Position numbers and translations under genes: made by a program | NCBI GenBank assembly: GCA_035649235.1 | Contig: DASRJX010000013.1 | Coordinates: 1 to 31,471, forward strand | From: DASRJX01 sp035649235 | GTDB taxonomy: Bacteria > Acidobacteriota > Polarisedimenticolia > Gp22-AA2 | DNA: 31,471 bases | Reading direction: 5' to 3' | Notes under the pieces: model-generated | The model's input: only the letters and a program-made list of their open reading frames with translations | The model's database searches: none | What the model was told of the DNA's origin: nothing | Shown: piece by piece, positions 7,788 through 14,403 of the stretch | Layout: the number at the start of each line of letters is the position of its first letter | Numbering within the stretch: position 1 is the stretch's first letter

Positions 7788-8687
7788 ATGAAGCGCAGAT
7801 CGAGAGTCTCCGGTCCGGGACGCTTCCTGGCCCGCATGGCCGGCGTGGCGCTGCTGGCCTCTGTGCCGCCGGCCTTCGCCCAGCCAGTCGCCTCCTCGAC
7901 GCCCGCCGTACGGCCCGCCGTGCCCGCTCCTCCACCCTCTCCGTCGCGGGAGGCGCTCCAGGCGGCCACGGCCAGGGCAGCGGCCCTGCTCGCCTCGGAT
8001 CGCTGGAACGACCCGTTCGCTTTCATCCTCTCGGATGCCCTGTACCGCCGGTTTGCTGTCGGAACCCTGTCCGCCTCGTCGCGGCGCTTCGCGGAGTTCC
8101 GCACGGCCCACCCCGAGGTCGCCTGGATCGATGTGTTCCGGCGCTTGATCGATCCGGAACAAAAGGCCCGGCCGGAATGGCTCGACTCTGCGGCGGGAGG
8201 CGTTCGCGGCCTCGACCGCCTCACCGTCCTGGCGCTCTACTGCGACCAGGCTCCTCCGCCTGCCGACTACACGGCCCTGCTCGAGAAGGGGCGCGCCGAA
8301 GGCGGCTACGCGCTGACCCATGCGGCTCTGGCCCTGATCTGGCTCCGGGAAAACGGCTGCCGCGTCGTGGAGGCGGACTTCGAGAAGCGGGTGATCCGGG
8401 AGACGGCGGCCCTCGTGCGGGCGGACGCGGCCGTGTCGGACCTCGAGCTCGAGGCGGCCGCGATGGTGGCGCGCCTGGGCGAAGCCAGGCTCCTCCCCCA
8501 CCGGTTCCTCGATGAGGTCATCGCGGCGCAGCACGAGGACGGCGGTTGGGCCGAGGACAGCGGGAAGGCGGGCCCCGCCGACTGGCACCCGACCCTCCTC
8601 GCGCTGTGGCTCCTGCTGGAGATCGAGCAACCGGGTGGGACCATCCCGATGGTTCCCCGCCCGGCAGGGAGCGCTCCCACGCGCTAG
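7788..8687 (+). CDS. Secreted alpha/alpha-toroid (terpenoid cyclase-like fold) protein
   Basis: A 299-residue exported protein with a twin-Arg-like basic N-terminus, a hydrophobic core and a cleavage site near AFAQ (residue ~32), then a Pro/Ala/Ser-rich linker to ~65. The rest is mainly helical. Near the C-terminus it has QHEDGGWAEDSG (248-259) followed by WHPTLLALWLLLEI, the QW-type repeat pattern of squalene/oxidosqualene cyclases and related toroids. A weaker helical pair (EGGYALTHAALALIWL) precedes it. No DXDD or DCTAE-type catalytic motif is present and it is far shorter than a cyclase (~630 residues), so a cyclase activity is not claimed; a binding or scaffolding toroid is more likely. 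ATG 7788 is chosen over 7746 because it starts the signal peptide. It ends 16 bases from the convergent protease gene. Confidence 0.65.
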   Translation: MKRRSRVSGPGRFLARMAGVALLASVPPAFAQPVASSTPAVRPAVPAPPPSPSREALQAATARAAALLASDRWNDPFAFILSDALYRRFAVGTLSASSRRFAEFRTAHPEVAWIDVFRRLIDPEQKARPEWLDSAAGGVRGLDRLTVLALYCDQAPPPADYTALLEKGRAEGGYALTHAALALIWLRENGCRVVEADFEKRVIRETAALVRADAAVSDLELEAAAMVARLGEARLLPHRFLDEVIAAQHEDGGWAEDSGKAGPADWHPTLLALWLLLEIEQPGGTIPMVPRPAGSAPTR

Positions 8688-8703
8688 CGCCTCGGACAGG
8701 CGC

Positions 8704-11436
8704 CTAGGGACAGGACACACCCGTGCGCGGCGCGCCCTGGGAATCGAGCCCCAGGCCCCCCTCCCCACAGGCGTTTCCTGCTCGGACCAGGTAGTAGAGG
8801 ATGGGCGCGGGCGGGCTCGCGTCCAGCGCCTCCCGGTCGGACGCGTCATTCGTCTCCACGCAGGCGACGGAGCCCCAGCCGAAATAGTACGGCGAGTTCG
8901 AGCTCAGCACGTCGTAGGTGACGCCGGTGCCCCCCTTCGAGACCGGTTCCGACCAGGAGAGCCTGGTCGCGCCCGCGGCCCCGCCCGGCTGCTCGAGGAA
9001 CAGATCCTCGATCTCGCCAGGGATTGCCCAGGCGTCACCGTCCGTGGGGCCGCAGTCGTCCGCGTCGACGACTCCGTCGCCGTCGGTATCCACGTCGGAA
9101 CGGGGCAGGACGAACCGGGCCCAGAGGCCGACGTCGAACTGAGTGCCGGTGGAGAGGCCGACCCACCATTCGCCCCTGGGCTCGAGGTAGTCGGCGACAT
9201 CCATCCGCCCGTCCCCATTGAAATCTCCGGCCACGTGCCGCGTCCATCCCGGGATCGTCTGCAGCATCGACCAGGCCGTGGTCGAGAACGTGGCCCCCGT
9301 CGAGAGGCTCACGGACCACTCCGCGGCCAGAGCACCAAAGCTCGCCAGATCGTAGAATCCGTCCCCGTCGAAGTCGCCGCTCAAGAGCGGATCCCGGTCT
9401 CCCGCCCCCGGAATGACGCCCCACGACCGCGTCTCGAAGGCGCTCCCCGTCGACGCCGCGACCCACACTCCGCCATCGGAGGGCTGGTAGCGGACCAGGT
9501 CGTCCCGCCCGTCGCCGCTGAAGTCGCCGGCGACGGCGCCGGTCCAGCCCGAGGCGGCTCCCTGCCGGTCCCAGAAGGACAAAGAGAAGCCTGCCCCGCT
9601 CGAGACGCCGACCCACCATTCGCCGTCCGCGGCGCGATAGTTGGCTAGATCGTCCCGCCCGTCGCCGTCGAAATCTCCGACGACCGCGTCGGTCCAGTCC
9701 TGAGGCGATACCAGGCTCCCCCACAGGGTGGTCGAGAACCCGGTTCCGCTCGAGAGGCCGACCCACCACTCGCCCGAGGGATCGCGGAAGTTCGCGATGT
9801 CGTCCCGGCCGTCACCGTCGAAATCCCCGACTCTCTGGCGACTCCACCCTGCCGCCGGGCTCAGCCGGCTCCAGAGGAGCGTCTCGAAGCGGTCGCCGCG
9901 CGACAGGCTGACCCACCACTCGGCGTTCGGGGCGTAGAAGCTCGCGAGGTCCATCCAGCCGTCGCCGTCGAAGTCCCCCTCGAGGCGAGGCCCCCAGCTC
10001 CCGGGAGGCAAGAGGGCGCCCCACGCGATGGTGTCGAATACGCCGTCCCGCGCCAGGCCGATCCACCAGGTCCCGTCGAGCGCGTCGTAGGTCGCCAGGT
10101 CGTCGGCGCCGTTGCCGTCGAAGTCCCGCACCGACCCGGGGTGATGGCGCCGCGGCCGGAAGTTGGCGACGATCTCGGCGGTCGCGTTGATCGCCGCCGC
10201 GTTGTTCTCCTTGTTCGCCCGGCCCGTCGGCTGCCCCTTGTAGGAGATGTCCGGATTGGAGAAGTGCGGGATCCTCTGGCCGGGAGGGTAGCCCATCACG
10301 GTCCGGTACGGCCGATTGTCGTTGCCCGTGAACCGGAAGCCGTAGGCGTCATGGAAGGCCGGGTTGGCCGTCGCGTTCGCGCGATCGTGCTCGCATCCCT
10401 GGCTGTGGCCGATCTCATGCGGGAGGGAGAGATTGTTCGAGGCCGCGAAGAAATACACGACGCTGAACGCCAGGGGGGCGAAGCCGATCGTCGGCTGTTG
10501 CATCAGGTAGCCGATGCCGGCCGATTCCGGATCGTCGACGAACAGGCTCACGACATCGGCGCCGGTGGCGTTGCGGATCGCGTGGATCTCGTCCATATAG
10601 CCGTCGTTCGAGCTCGCGAGGCGCTGCAGGTGAATCAGATGGGAATCCTGTGTCTCGTCGTACAGCGTCCGCCCGCGCCACACCAGCCTGAGCCGCGTGT
10701 CGATGCCGCTGTTGGCGTAGACCAGGTTCGCTTCGTCGACCGCCCTCTGGGCCAGGGCGCGGGCCGCCGCCGGCCCACCGGCCGCGATCTCGGCGCGCTC
10801 GGTGTAGGCGACGAGGACGTCGATGAGGTCGCGTGGGTCGGGGTCTCCGGCGAGCGGGATCGGGCCGGAGGATTCTCCCGGCGGGTGGGGCGGCGCCGCC
10901 GCCGGGACGTCCGGCGCCGCGGCCCCGGAGCATTCCGGGAAACGATCGAGGTCGATCTCCTGGACTACCGGGCGGCCCGAGGCGTCCGAGCCGATGTCGT
11001 ACACGCGCCCCGCCGCCGTGCGGATGCTCCCGGAGACCTGCGCCGCCTCGACCACGAGAAGGAAGTCGCCCGCGTCCCCCTCGATCCGGCCGAAGATCGA
11101 GAGCCCCCCATCGTCGCGCCTCTCGACGCGCTCGATCGCTCCCGTCAGCCTGAGATCCTCGAACAGGTCGAACCGCAGCCGGGCGCCGGGATGCCGCGCT
11201 GCCCGCCGCAAGGCCCCCCGATCCAACTCCACCGCGCGGCGCCGGCGAGCCAGCCTGTCGGTCGTCGGGGCCGGACGGGCGGGCCCGGGTGCCGGACGCA
11301 ACCATTCGGTGGACGAATCCCGCGGCTCCCTCCCGCTGCCGCCCGAGGCCAGAAGCGGTCCTAGGAAGCCGAGTAACGCGACGAGCGCGGCCGAATTCGC
11401 CCCGCCCCTCCACCGTGGAGCGCTGCCATGCTTCAT
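8704..11436 (-). CDS. Secreted metzincin metalloprotease with seven FG-GAP-like repeats
   Basis: A 910-residue exported protein. Residues 1-~31 form a signal peptide and ~32-195 a propeptide-like region. Residues ~200-428 are an M12-type zinc protease: HEIGHSQGCEHD at 340-351 gives zinc ligands His340, His344 and His350 with catalytic Glu341, and VMGY at 380-383 (Met381) is the Met-turn. Residues 434-783 hold seven consecutive 50-residue units, each opening with a GDFDGDG-type calcium-binding loop and containing an EWWVGLS-type strand. Next come a thrombospondin-3-like DTDGDGVVDADDC stretch (~784-796) and a C-terminal Fn3-like module (~810-910) ending YYLV, NACGEG and SCP. The architecture implies a calcium-stabilised extracellular protease acting on proteins or peptides. 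It is apparently complete. The start has no clear Shine-Dalgarno, but a promoter is visible at 11466-11495. Confidence 0.88.
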   Translation of the reverse strand: MKHGSAPRWRGGANSAALVALLGFLGPLLASGGSGREPRDSSTEWLRPAPGPARPAPTTDRLARRRRAVELDRGALRRAARHPGARLRFDLFEDLRLTGAIERVERRDDGGLSIFGRIEGDAGDFLLVVEAAQVSGSIRTAAGRVYDIGSDASGRPVVQEIDLDRFPECSGAAAPDVPAAAPPHPPGESSGPIPLAGDPDPRDLIDVLVAYTERAEIAAGGPAAARALAQRAVDEANLVYANSGIDTRLRLVWRGRTLYDETQDSHLIHLQRLASSNDGYMDEIHAIRNATGADVVSLFVDDPESAGIGYLMQQPTIGFAPLAFSVVYFFAASNNLSLPHEIGHSQGCEHDRANATANPAFHDAYGFRFTGNDNRPYRTVMGYPPGQRIPHFSNPDISYKGQPTGRANKENNAAAINATAEIVANFRPRRHHPGSVRDFDGNGADDLATYDALDGTWWIGLARDGVFDTIAWGALLPPGSWGPRLEGDFDGDGWMDLASFYAPNAEWWVSLSRGDRFETLLWSRLSPAAGWSRQRVGDFDGDGRDDIANFRDPSGEWWVGLSSGTGFSTTLWGSLVSPQDWTDAVVGDFDGDGRDDLANYRAADGEWWVGVSSGAGFSLSFWDRQGAASGWTGAVAGDFSGDGRDDLVRYQPSDGGVWVAASTGSAFETRSWGVIPGAGDRDPLLSGDFDGDGFYDLASFGALAAEWSVSLSTGATFSTTAWSMLQTIPGWTRHVAGDFNGDGRMDVADYLEPRGEWWVGLSTGTQFDVGLWARFVLPRSDVDTDGDGVVDADDCGPTDGDAWAIPGEIEDLFLEQPGGAAGATRLSWSEPVSKGGTGVTYDVLSSNSPYYFGWGSVACVETNDASDREALDASPPAPILYYLVRAGNACGEGGLGLDSQGAPRTGVSCP
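9088..10137 (-). repeat. Seven tandem 150-bp (50-residue) FG-GAP/VCBS-like repeats
   Basis: Protein residues 434-783 of the metalloprotease divide into seven units of exactly 50 residues with no insertions or deletions. Each unit has D-x-[DNS]-G-[DN]-G at the start, an aromatic WW/VW pair about 25 residues in, and a conserved W near position 39. Seven calcium-loop blades of this kind would close into a seven-bladed propeller like an integrin head. Confidence 0.9.
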
Positions 11437-11465
11437 GAGGTGCCGAGTCCCGGGTCCTGTCCCCG

Positions 11466-11495
11466 ACTCTAAGCCCTCATGGCGTCAAGGGGCAA
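11466..11495 (-). promoter_or_regulatory. Sigma70-type promoter for the metalloprotease gene
   Basis: On the minus strand TTGCCC (11495-11490), an 18-base spacer, and TAGAGT (11471-11466). The predicted transcript starts near 11459, leaving a leader of about 22 bases before ATG 11436. Confidence 0.5.
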
Positions 11496-11536
11496 GCGTT
11501 TTGGCTCCCCGGCGGCGCCGTGAAAGGGGCGGCTCC

Positions 11537-11776
11537 TCAGGCGCTCTTCAGCCCCGCGCCTTCTTCCAGGGTTTCGTCCGCCGGCGGTTGCTGCGCCGAG
11601 CCGATCCTTTCAGACTGCAACAGGATCGAGGCCGCGAGCTGGCGCGCTTCATGCCGTGCCAGACGGATGACGCGGTACTGATCCGGCGTCCTCCCCCGGA
11701 TGTGGATCTCGACGCACGAGCGGATCGGGTCCTGCCTCACCATGACCTCCCCTGCGACCTCGTCCATGATCGTCAT
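11537..11776 (-). CDS. Hypothetical 79-residue protein
   Basis: A small acidic-to-neutral cytoplasmic protein with no signal peptide. The centre (CVEIHIRGRTPDQYRVIRL) looks like two beta strands. It is followed by a helix, HEARQLAASILLQSER, a pattern seen in several small uncharacterised bacterial proteins, and then a disordered Glu/Pro-rich tail. I do not recognise a family. The start is well supported: AAGGAGG lies five bases before ATG 11776 on the minus strand, far better than the longer upstream frame, whose translation looks random. It sits between the metalloprotease and the alpha/beta hydrolase genes with over 300 bases of untranslated sequence upstream, so it is probably expressed from its own promoter. 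Confidence 0.65.
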   Translation of the reverse strand: MTIMDEVAGEVMVRQDPIRSCVEIHIRGRTPDQYRVIRLARHEARQLAASILLQSERIGSAQQPPADETLEEGAGLKSA

Positions 11777-12104
11777 CGTTCCTCCTTGGCTCACCTCGGC
11801 AGTGCGAAGGCCCGATCCGTTCAGGCTCTCACGATAGAAGTACTGATCGAGCCGGGCGAAGGTTGCATGACCCTTTTGTGTCAGGCCGGTTTTCTCCGTT
11901 CCCCGGCGCCGGCGTCCCATCCGCAATTGGTGTGCCACACGGAACGAGAGGGAAAAGCCTTGCTGGTGCGACGCTTCGACACGAATTCCGGACTGCGACG
12001 GCCGTGCGCCCCTCGGATTTGGAATCCCGGCGTCCCACAAGCGAACAGAGTTCGACCGACCCGAACCGTATTCGACATGCGGTGATGGGTCGCGAGGCGC
12101 GAGG
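11777..12104. other. Intergenic stretch, 328 bases
   Basis: It lies between two minus-strand genes. The sequence is less GC-rich than its surroundings and no frame gives a plausible protein. Apart from the possible promoter at 11831-11860, I see no hairpin with a T-tract, RNA gene or repeat. It could hold a terminator-less tail of the hydrolase transcript. Confidence 0.5.
11831..11860 (-). promoter_or_regulatory. Possible promoter for the 79-residue gene
   Basis: On the minus strand TTCGCC (11860-11855), an 18-base spacer, and TATCGT (11836-11831). The spacing matches other promoters in the window, but the -35 box is weak. The leader would be about 48 bases. Confidence 0.35.
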
Positions 12105-13115
12105 CTAGGCGAGAAGGTACCCGAGCCGGTTCGTTCCCTCGACTGGCTGGCGCCCCGGGATCATCTCCCTGTCGATGCCGGTCATGGTGAACCGCATGTC
12201 GCGGAGGATCCCCGGAACCCGCCGGTAGCACGAGTGGACCGAGGTGTCGTAGTGGGTGGCCTGCGCGTCGGTGGCCAGGTTGCGGCAGTCGAGGGCCACG
12301 ACGTTGCCACGCAGCCGGCCGTAGTCGTCGGGGCCGTTCCGCCCCAGCCGCCGCTTCCCCTTGTGCTTCAGGCGCTGGGATTTCCTCAGGGTGTCGTCGT
12401 GGCGGCTGAAGTAGACCGTCACGCGATACGAGAAATTGGCGATCGCCTCGCCCAGGCCACCCGGCTCCAGGATGTCGTTGTCGACGTCGGCGGCCAGCAT
12501 GAGGGTCTGATCGATGAGCCCGCCGCCGGGCGGGTCGCCGATCTCGTCCGCGAGGTAGGAGAGCGTCTCCTCCAGCACGTAGTTCCCCATGCTGTGCGCG
12601 ATCACGGCGGTCTCCGCGATGCAGTCCCGCTGCTCGGTGATCCGCTTGAACTCCCTCAGGAGGGTGTAGAGCCCGAGGATGCTGTCGACCGCCTCCCGGC
12701 GGTCGTGCGGGTATCCCGTCACCCGACCCGCGCTCGGCCAGGTGAAGCCGACCTGGACGCCGCGATAGGTCTCGTCCTCCGCCGTCCGGCGGAGCTCCTG
12801 GTCCAGATCCACGTATTCCTCCACCGCCTCGTCGAAGTCGTTGTTGTAGCCGTGGATGTAGAGGCACAGGATCGGGCGCACCTTCGGGGTCCCCGGGAGA
12901 TCGCGCTCCAGGCCATACCGGCGCGTCAGGACCTGCTTCTCCGCCAGCAAGGCCTTGGTCACCACGTCCGCGAAGCCGTCGGGGCTCGTCTCCTTGAAGT
13001 CGCGACCGGAAGGCTTGTCTTTCTGGGAAAGAAGATAGTGAAGCTTGCCGTCCGGCTCGTTGTCGTTCCCGAACTCGCCCTTGCTCCGCTTGCGGTTCGT
13101 GATCATGTAGCGCAT
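12105..13115 (-). CDS. Alpha/beta hydrolase, DUF900-like
   Basis: A 336-residue protein without signal peptide or membrane segment, so cytoplasmic. Core motifs are YIHGYNNDFDEAV (86-98, oxyanion-side strand and loop), AHSMGNYVLEE (173-183) with nucleophile Ser175, LAADVDND (207-214), YFSRHDDTLRKS (235-246) where Asp240 aligns with the family's acid position, and His294 in TSVHSCY as the likely catalytic base. This order matches the DUF900 branch of lipase-like hydrolases, whose substrates are unknown. The N-terminal 80 residues are charged and variable. AAGGAAAGG lies five bases before ATG 13115. A TTGACG box 18 bases from TAAGGA (13123-13152) would place transcription almost at the ATG, so leaderless expression is possible but uncertain. 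It is divergent from the secreted protein at 13513. Confidence 0.8.
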   Translation of the reverse strand: MRYMITNRKRSKGEFGNDNEPDGKLHYLLSQKDKPSGRDFKETSPDGFADVVTKALLAEKQVLTRRYGLERDLPGTPKVRPILCLYIHGYNNDFDEAVEEYVDLDQELRRTAEDETYRGVQVGFTWPSAGRVTGYPHDRREAVDSILGLYTLLREFKRITEQRDCIAETAVIAHSMGNYVLEETLSYLADEIGDPPGGGLIDQTLMLAADVDNDILEPGGLGEAIANFSYRVTVYFSRHDDTLRKSQRLKHKGKRRLGRNGPDDYGRLRGNVVALDCRNLATDAQATHYDTSVHSCYRRVPGILRDMRFTMTGIDREMIPGRQPVEGTNRLGYLLA

Positions 13116-13512
13116 CGGCCTTTCCTTACTGCACGGCGGCCCGTCCCGTCAAGGGAGGCGCGCTCCCGCTGGCGGTGGTTATCGCGGGACGATCATTCCC
13201 CGCCGACATCCCCGCGCCCGGGCGATACGCACGCGCTGCCATCGACTGCGCATCGAACACCCTAGAGTGTCCTCCTGGAAGCGAATCCCAACGGCCATTC
13301 CAGGGAGTTGCCCCCTGTGTCGCCGCGCGCGGCCGCTCTATAAACCTTGCCTCGTGACCATCGATGCCGCATGGCTCCAAGCGCCGCTTCAGGGCAGGAG
13401 CAGCAGGAGGGAGGTAGATCGTCCGGTGACGATCGGGGTCACGACCAGCGGATCCAATAGAAGCTCGAACACGACACTCAACGTTCTCTATTCGATCTAA
13501 GGAGGTGACCGT
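13116..13512. other. Divergent intergenic region, 397 bases, with an ideal ribosome binding site
   Basis: It separates the DUF900-like gene (minus) from the duplicated secreted protein (plus). AAGGAGGTGA at 13499-13508 is a full-length match to the anti-Shine-Dalgarno sequence, four bases before ATG 13513, which suggests strong translation. A TATAAA at 13339-13344 could be a -10 box, but no good -35 lies 16-19 bases upstream. GTGAC-N7-GTCAC (13426-13442) is a short inverted repeat of unknown meaning. Open frames here have no ribosome binding site or family-like sequence. Confidence 0.5.
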
Positions 13513-14292
13513 ATGCACAGGAACGTGACACTGGTAGCCGTGGTTGCGGCAGGTCTGTTGCTCACGGTCGGCACCGCTCAAGGTGGTGACCAGGTCCGCA
13601 AGGCCTTCACGATCCCGGCCGATTTCTCGGGCGTGGTCGAGGCCACGGGCTGCAGCAACACTCCCGGTCCCCAGGTGCAAGTCCAGGGGAACCTGGCTCT
13701 CTCCGGCTTCAAAGTCGAGGTCGGTTTCACGACCCCGTCGGGCGGACCGAGTCACACGGAGAAGGCCACGGTCGAGCAGCAGGTCGTTCCTGAGAACCAG
13801 CCCGTCGGCATTCCGCAGCAGTCCGTCGTCGGGCCCCTGGGGGCGAATCCCTACATCTGGCTCCAGCTCACCGATCAGCGTGGTCGGCCCTTGACGAGCG
13901 AGATCTTCCTCGGTCAGTGCTCTCAGGGGACTTTCAACGTGTCGGCCAGCCTGGAAGCCCCGTCCGAGGCGATCGCGACGGTCTCGACCAGCGCCTGCGA
14001 GAGCAGCAGCGGAGCCATCGTGGCTCTGGACGGCCAGATGGATCTTCAGCCCATCAACGGGCGGTTGATCTTCAGGGACACCAACACCGCGGGCGGACCG
14101 AAGGGGCCGATCAACCAGGCCAGCATCGAGCTGGCGATGGTCCCCACCGTCCAGACGTATCCGTTCCCGCAGCAGGAGGTCACGGGTGGCGTGGGTAACA
14201 ACCCGCTGATCTCGCTTCAGATGCGCCAGGGCAACGGCGAGGCGATCGGCAACGAGATCGTCCTCGGCCGTTGCAAGGCGATCGCCAACTAG
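13513..14292 (+). CDS. Secreted protein with internal duplication and paired cysteines
   Basis: A 259-residue exported protein with a signal peptide (residues 1-24, cleavage near AQG). The mature part is two copies of a ~95-residue beta-rich unit: residues 41-136 and 155-254. Each begins just before a cysteine (Cys47, Cys162), contains a Gly/Pro-rich middle with PQQ(S/E)V, a GANPYIWLQL or GNNPLISLQM strand, and ends with EI(F/V)LG(Q/R)C (Cys136, Cys254). The Cys spacing is 89 and 92 residues, so one disulfide per unit is likely. I do not recognise the family and see no catalytic motif. A perfect ribosome binding site suggests abundant production. It probably has its own transcript, ended by the large hairpin at 14318. 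Confidence 0.75.
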   Translation: MHRNVTLVAVVAAGLLLTVGTAQGGDQVRKAFTIPADFSGVVEATGCSNTPGPQVQVQGNLALSGFKVEVGFTTPSGGPSHTEKATVEQQVVPENQPVGIPQQSVVGPLGANPYIWLQLTDQRGRPLTSEIFLGQCSQGTFNVSASLEAPSEAIATVSTSACESSSGAIVALDGQMDLQPINGRLIFRDTNTAGGPKGPINQASIELAMVPTVQTYPFPQQEVTGGVGNNPLISLQMRQGNGEAIGNEIVLGRCKAIAN

Positions 14293-14317
14293 TACCAGAG
14301 GTATCGTCGTTTAGGTG

Positions 14318-14378
14318 GCCGGCGGCCGGATTCTGCCGCGTGTCGCGGTGAGGGTCCGGCCGCCGGCTACGGCTTTTC
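14318..14378 (+). terminator. Large nested hairpin, likely terminator
   Basis: GCCGGCGGCCGGA (14318-14330) pairs perfectly with TCCGGCCGCCGGC (14355-14367), 13 bp. The loop carries a second stem, CCGCG/CGCGG (14336-14340 and 14344-14348). A short TTTT (14374-14377) follows. It lies between convergent genes (ends at 14292 and 14404). The T-run is short, so it may partly rely on structure alone. Confidence 0.65.
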
Positions 14379-14403
14379 GCGGACCCGGCACCGGGATCCC
14401 GGC

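Noticed and set aside
8681..8705. Short palindromes GCGCTAGCGC and AGGCGCCT between convergent gene ends
   Set aside because: Ten and eight bases are expected by chance in such GC-rich sequence, and no T-run follows.
9088..10137. Regular 150-bp periodicity that might suggest a CRISPR or DNA satellite
   Set aside because: The periodicity is protein-level (50-residue FG-GAP-like units) and the bases differ between units; there are no short identical repeats with spacers.
10141..11364. A 407-codon open frame opposite the metalloprotease
   Set aside because: It is a shadow of the high-GC metalloprotease codons; the translation is Arg/Val-rich with no family-like pattern, and the opposite strand has clear motifs.
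12234..13265. A 343-codon frame opposite the DUF900-like gene
   Set aside because: Shadow; Val/Arg-rich with no ribosome binding site, while the opposite strand has a conserved catalytic triad.
13267..13500. A 77-codon frame ending just before the secreted protein's ribosome binding site
   Set aside because: Starts at GTG with no Shine-Dalgarno and has no recognisable composition; the match of stop codon and ribosome binding site is likely chance.
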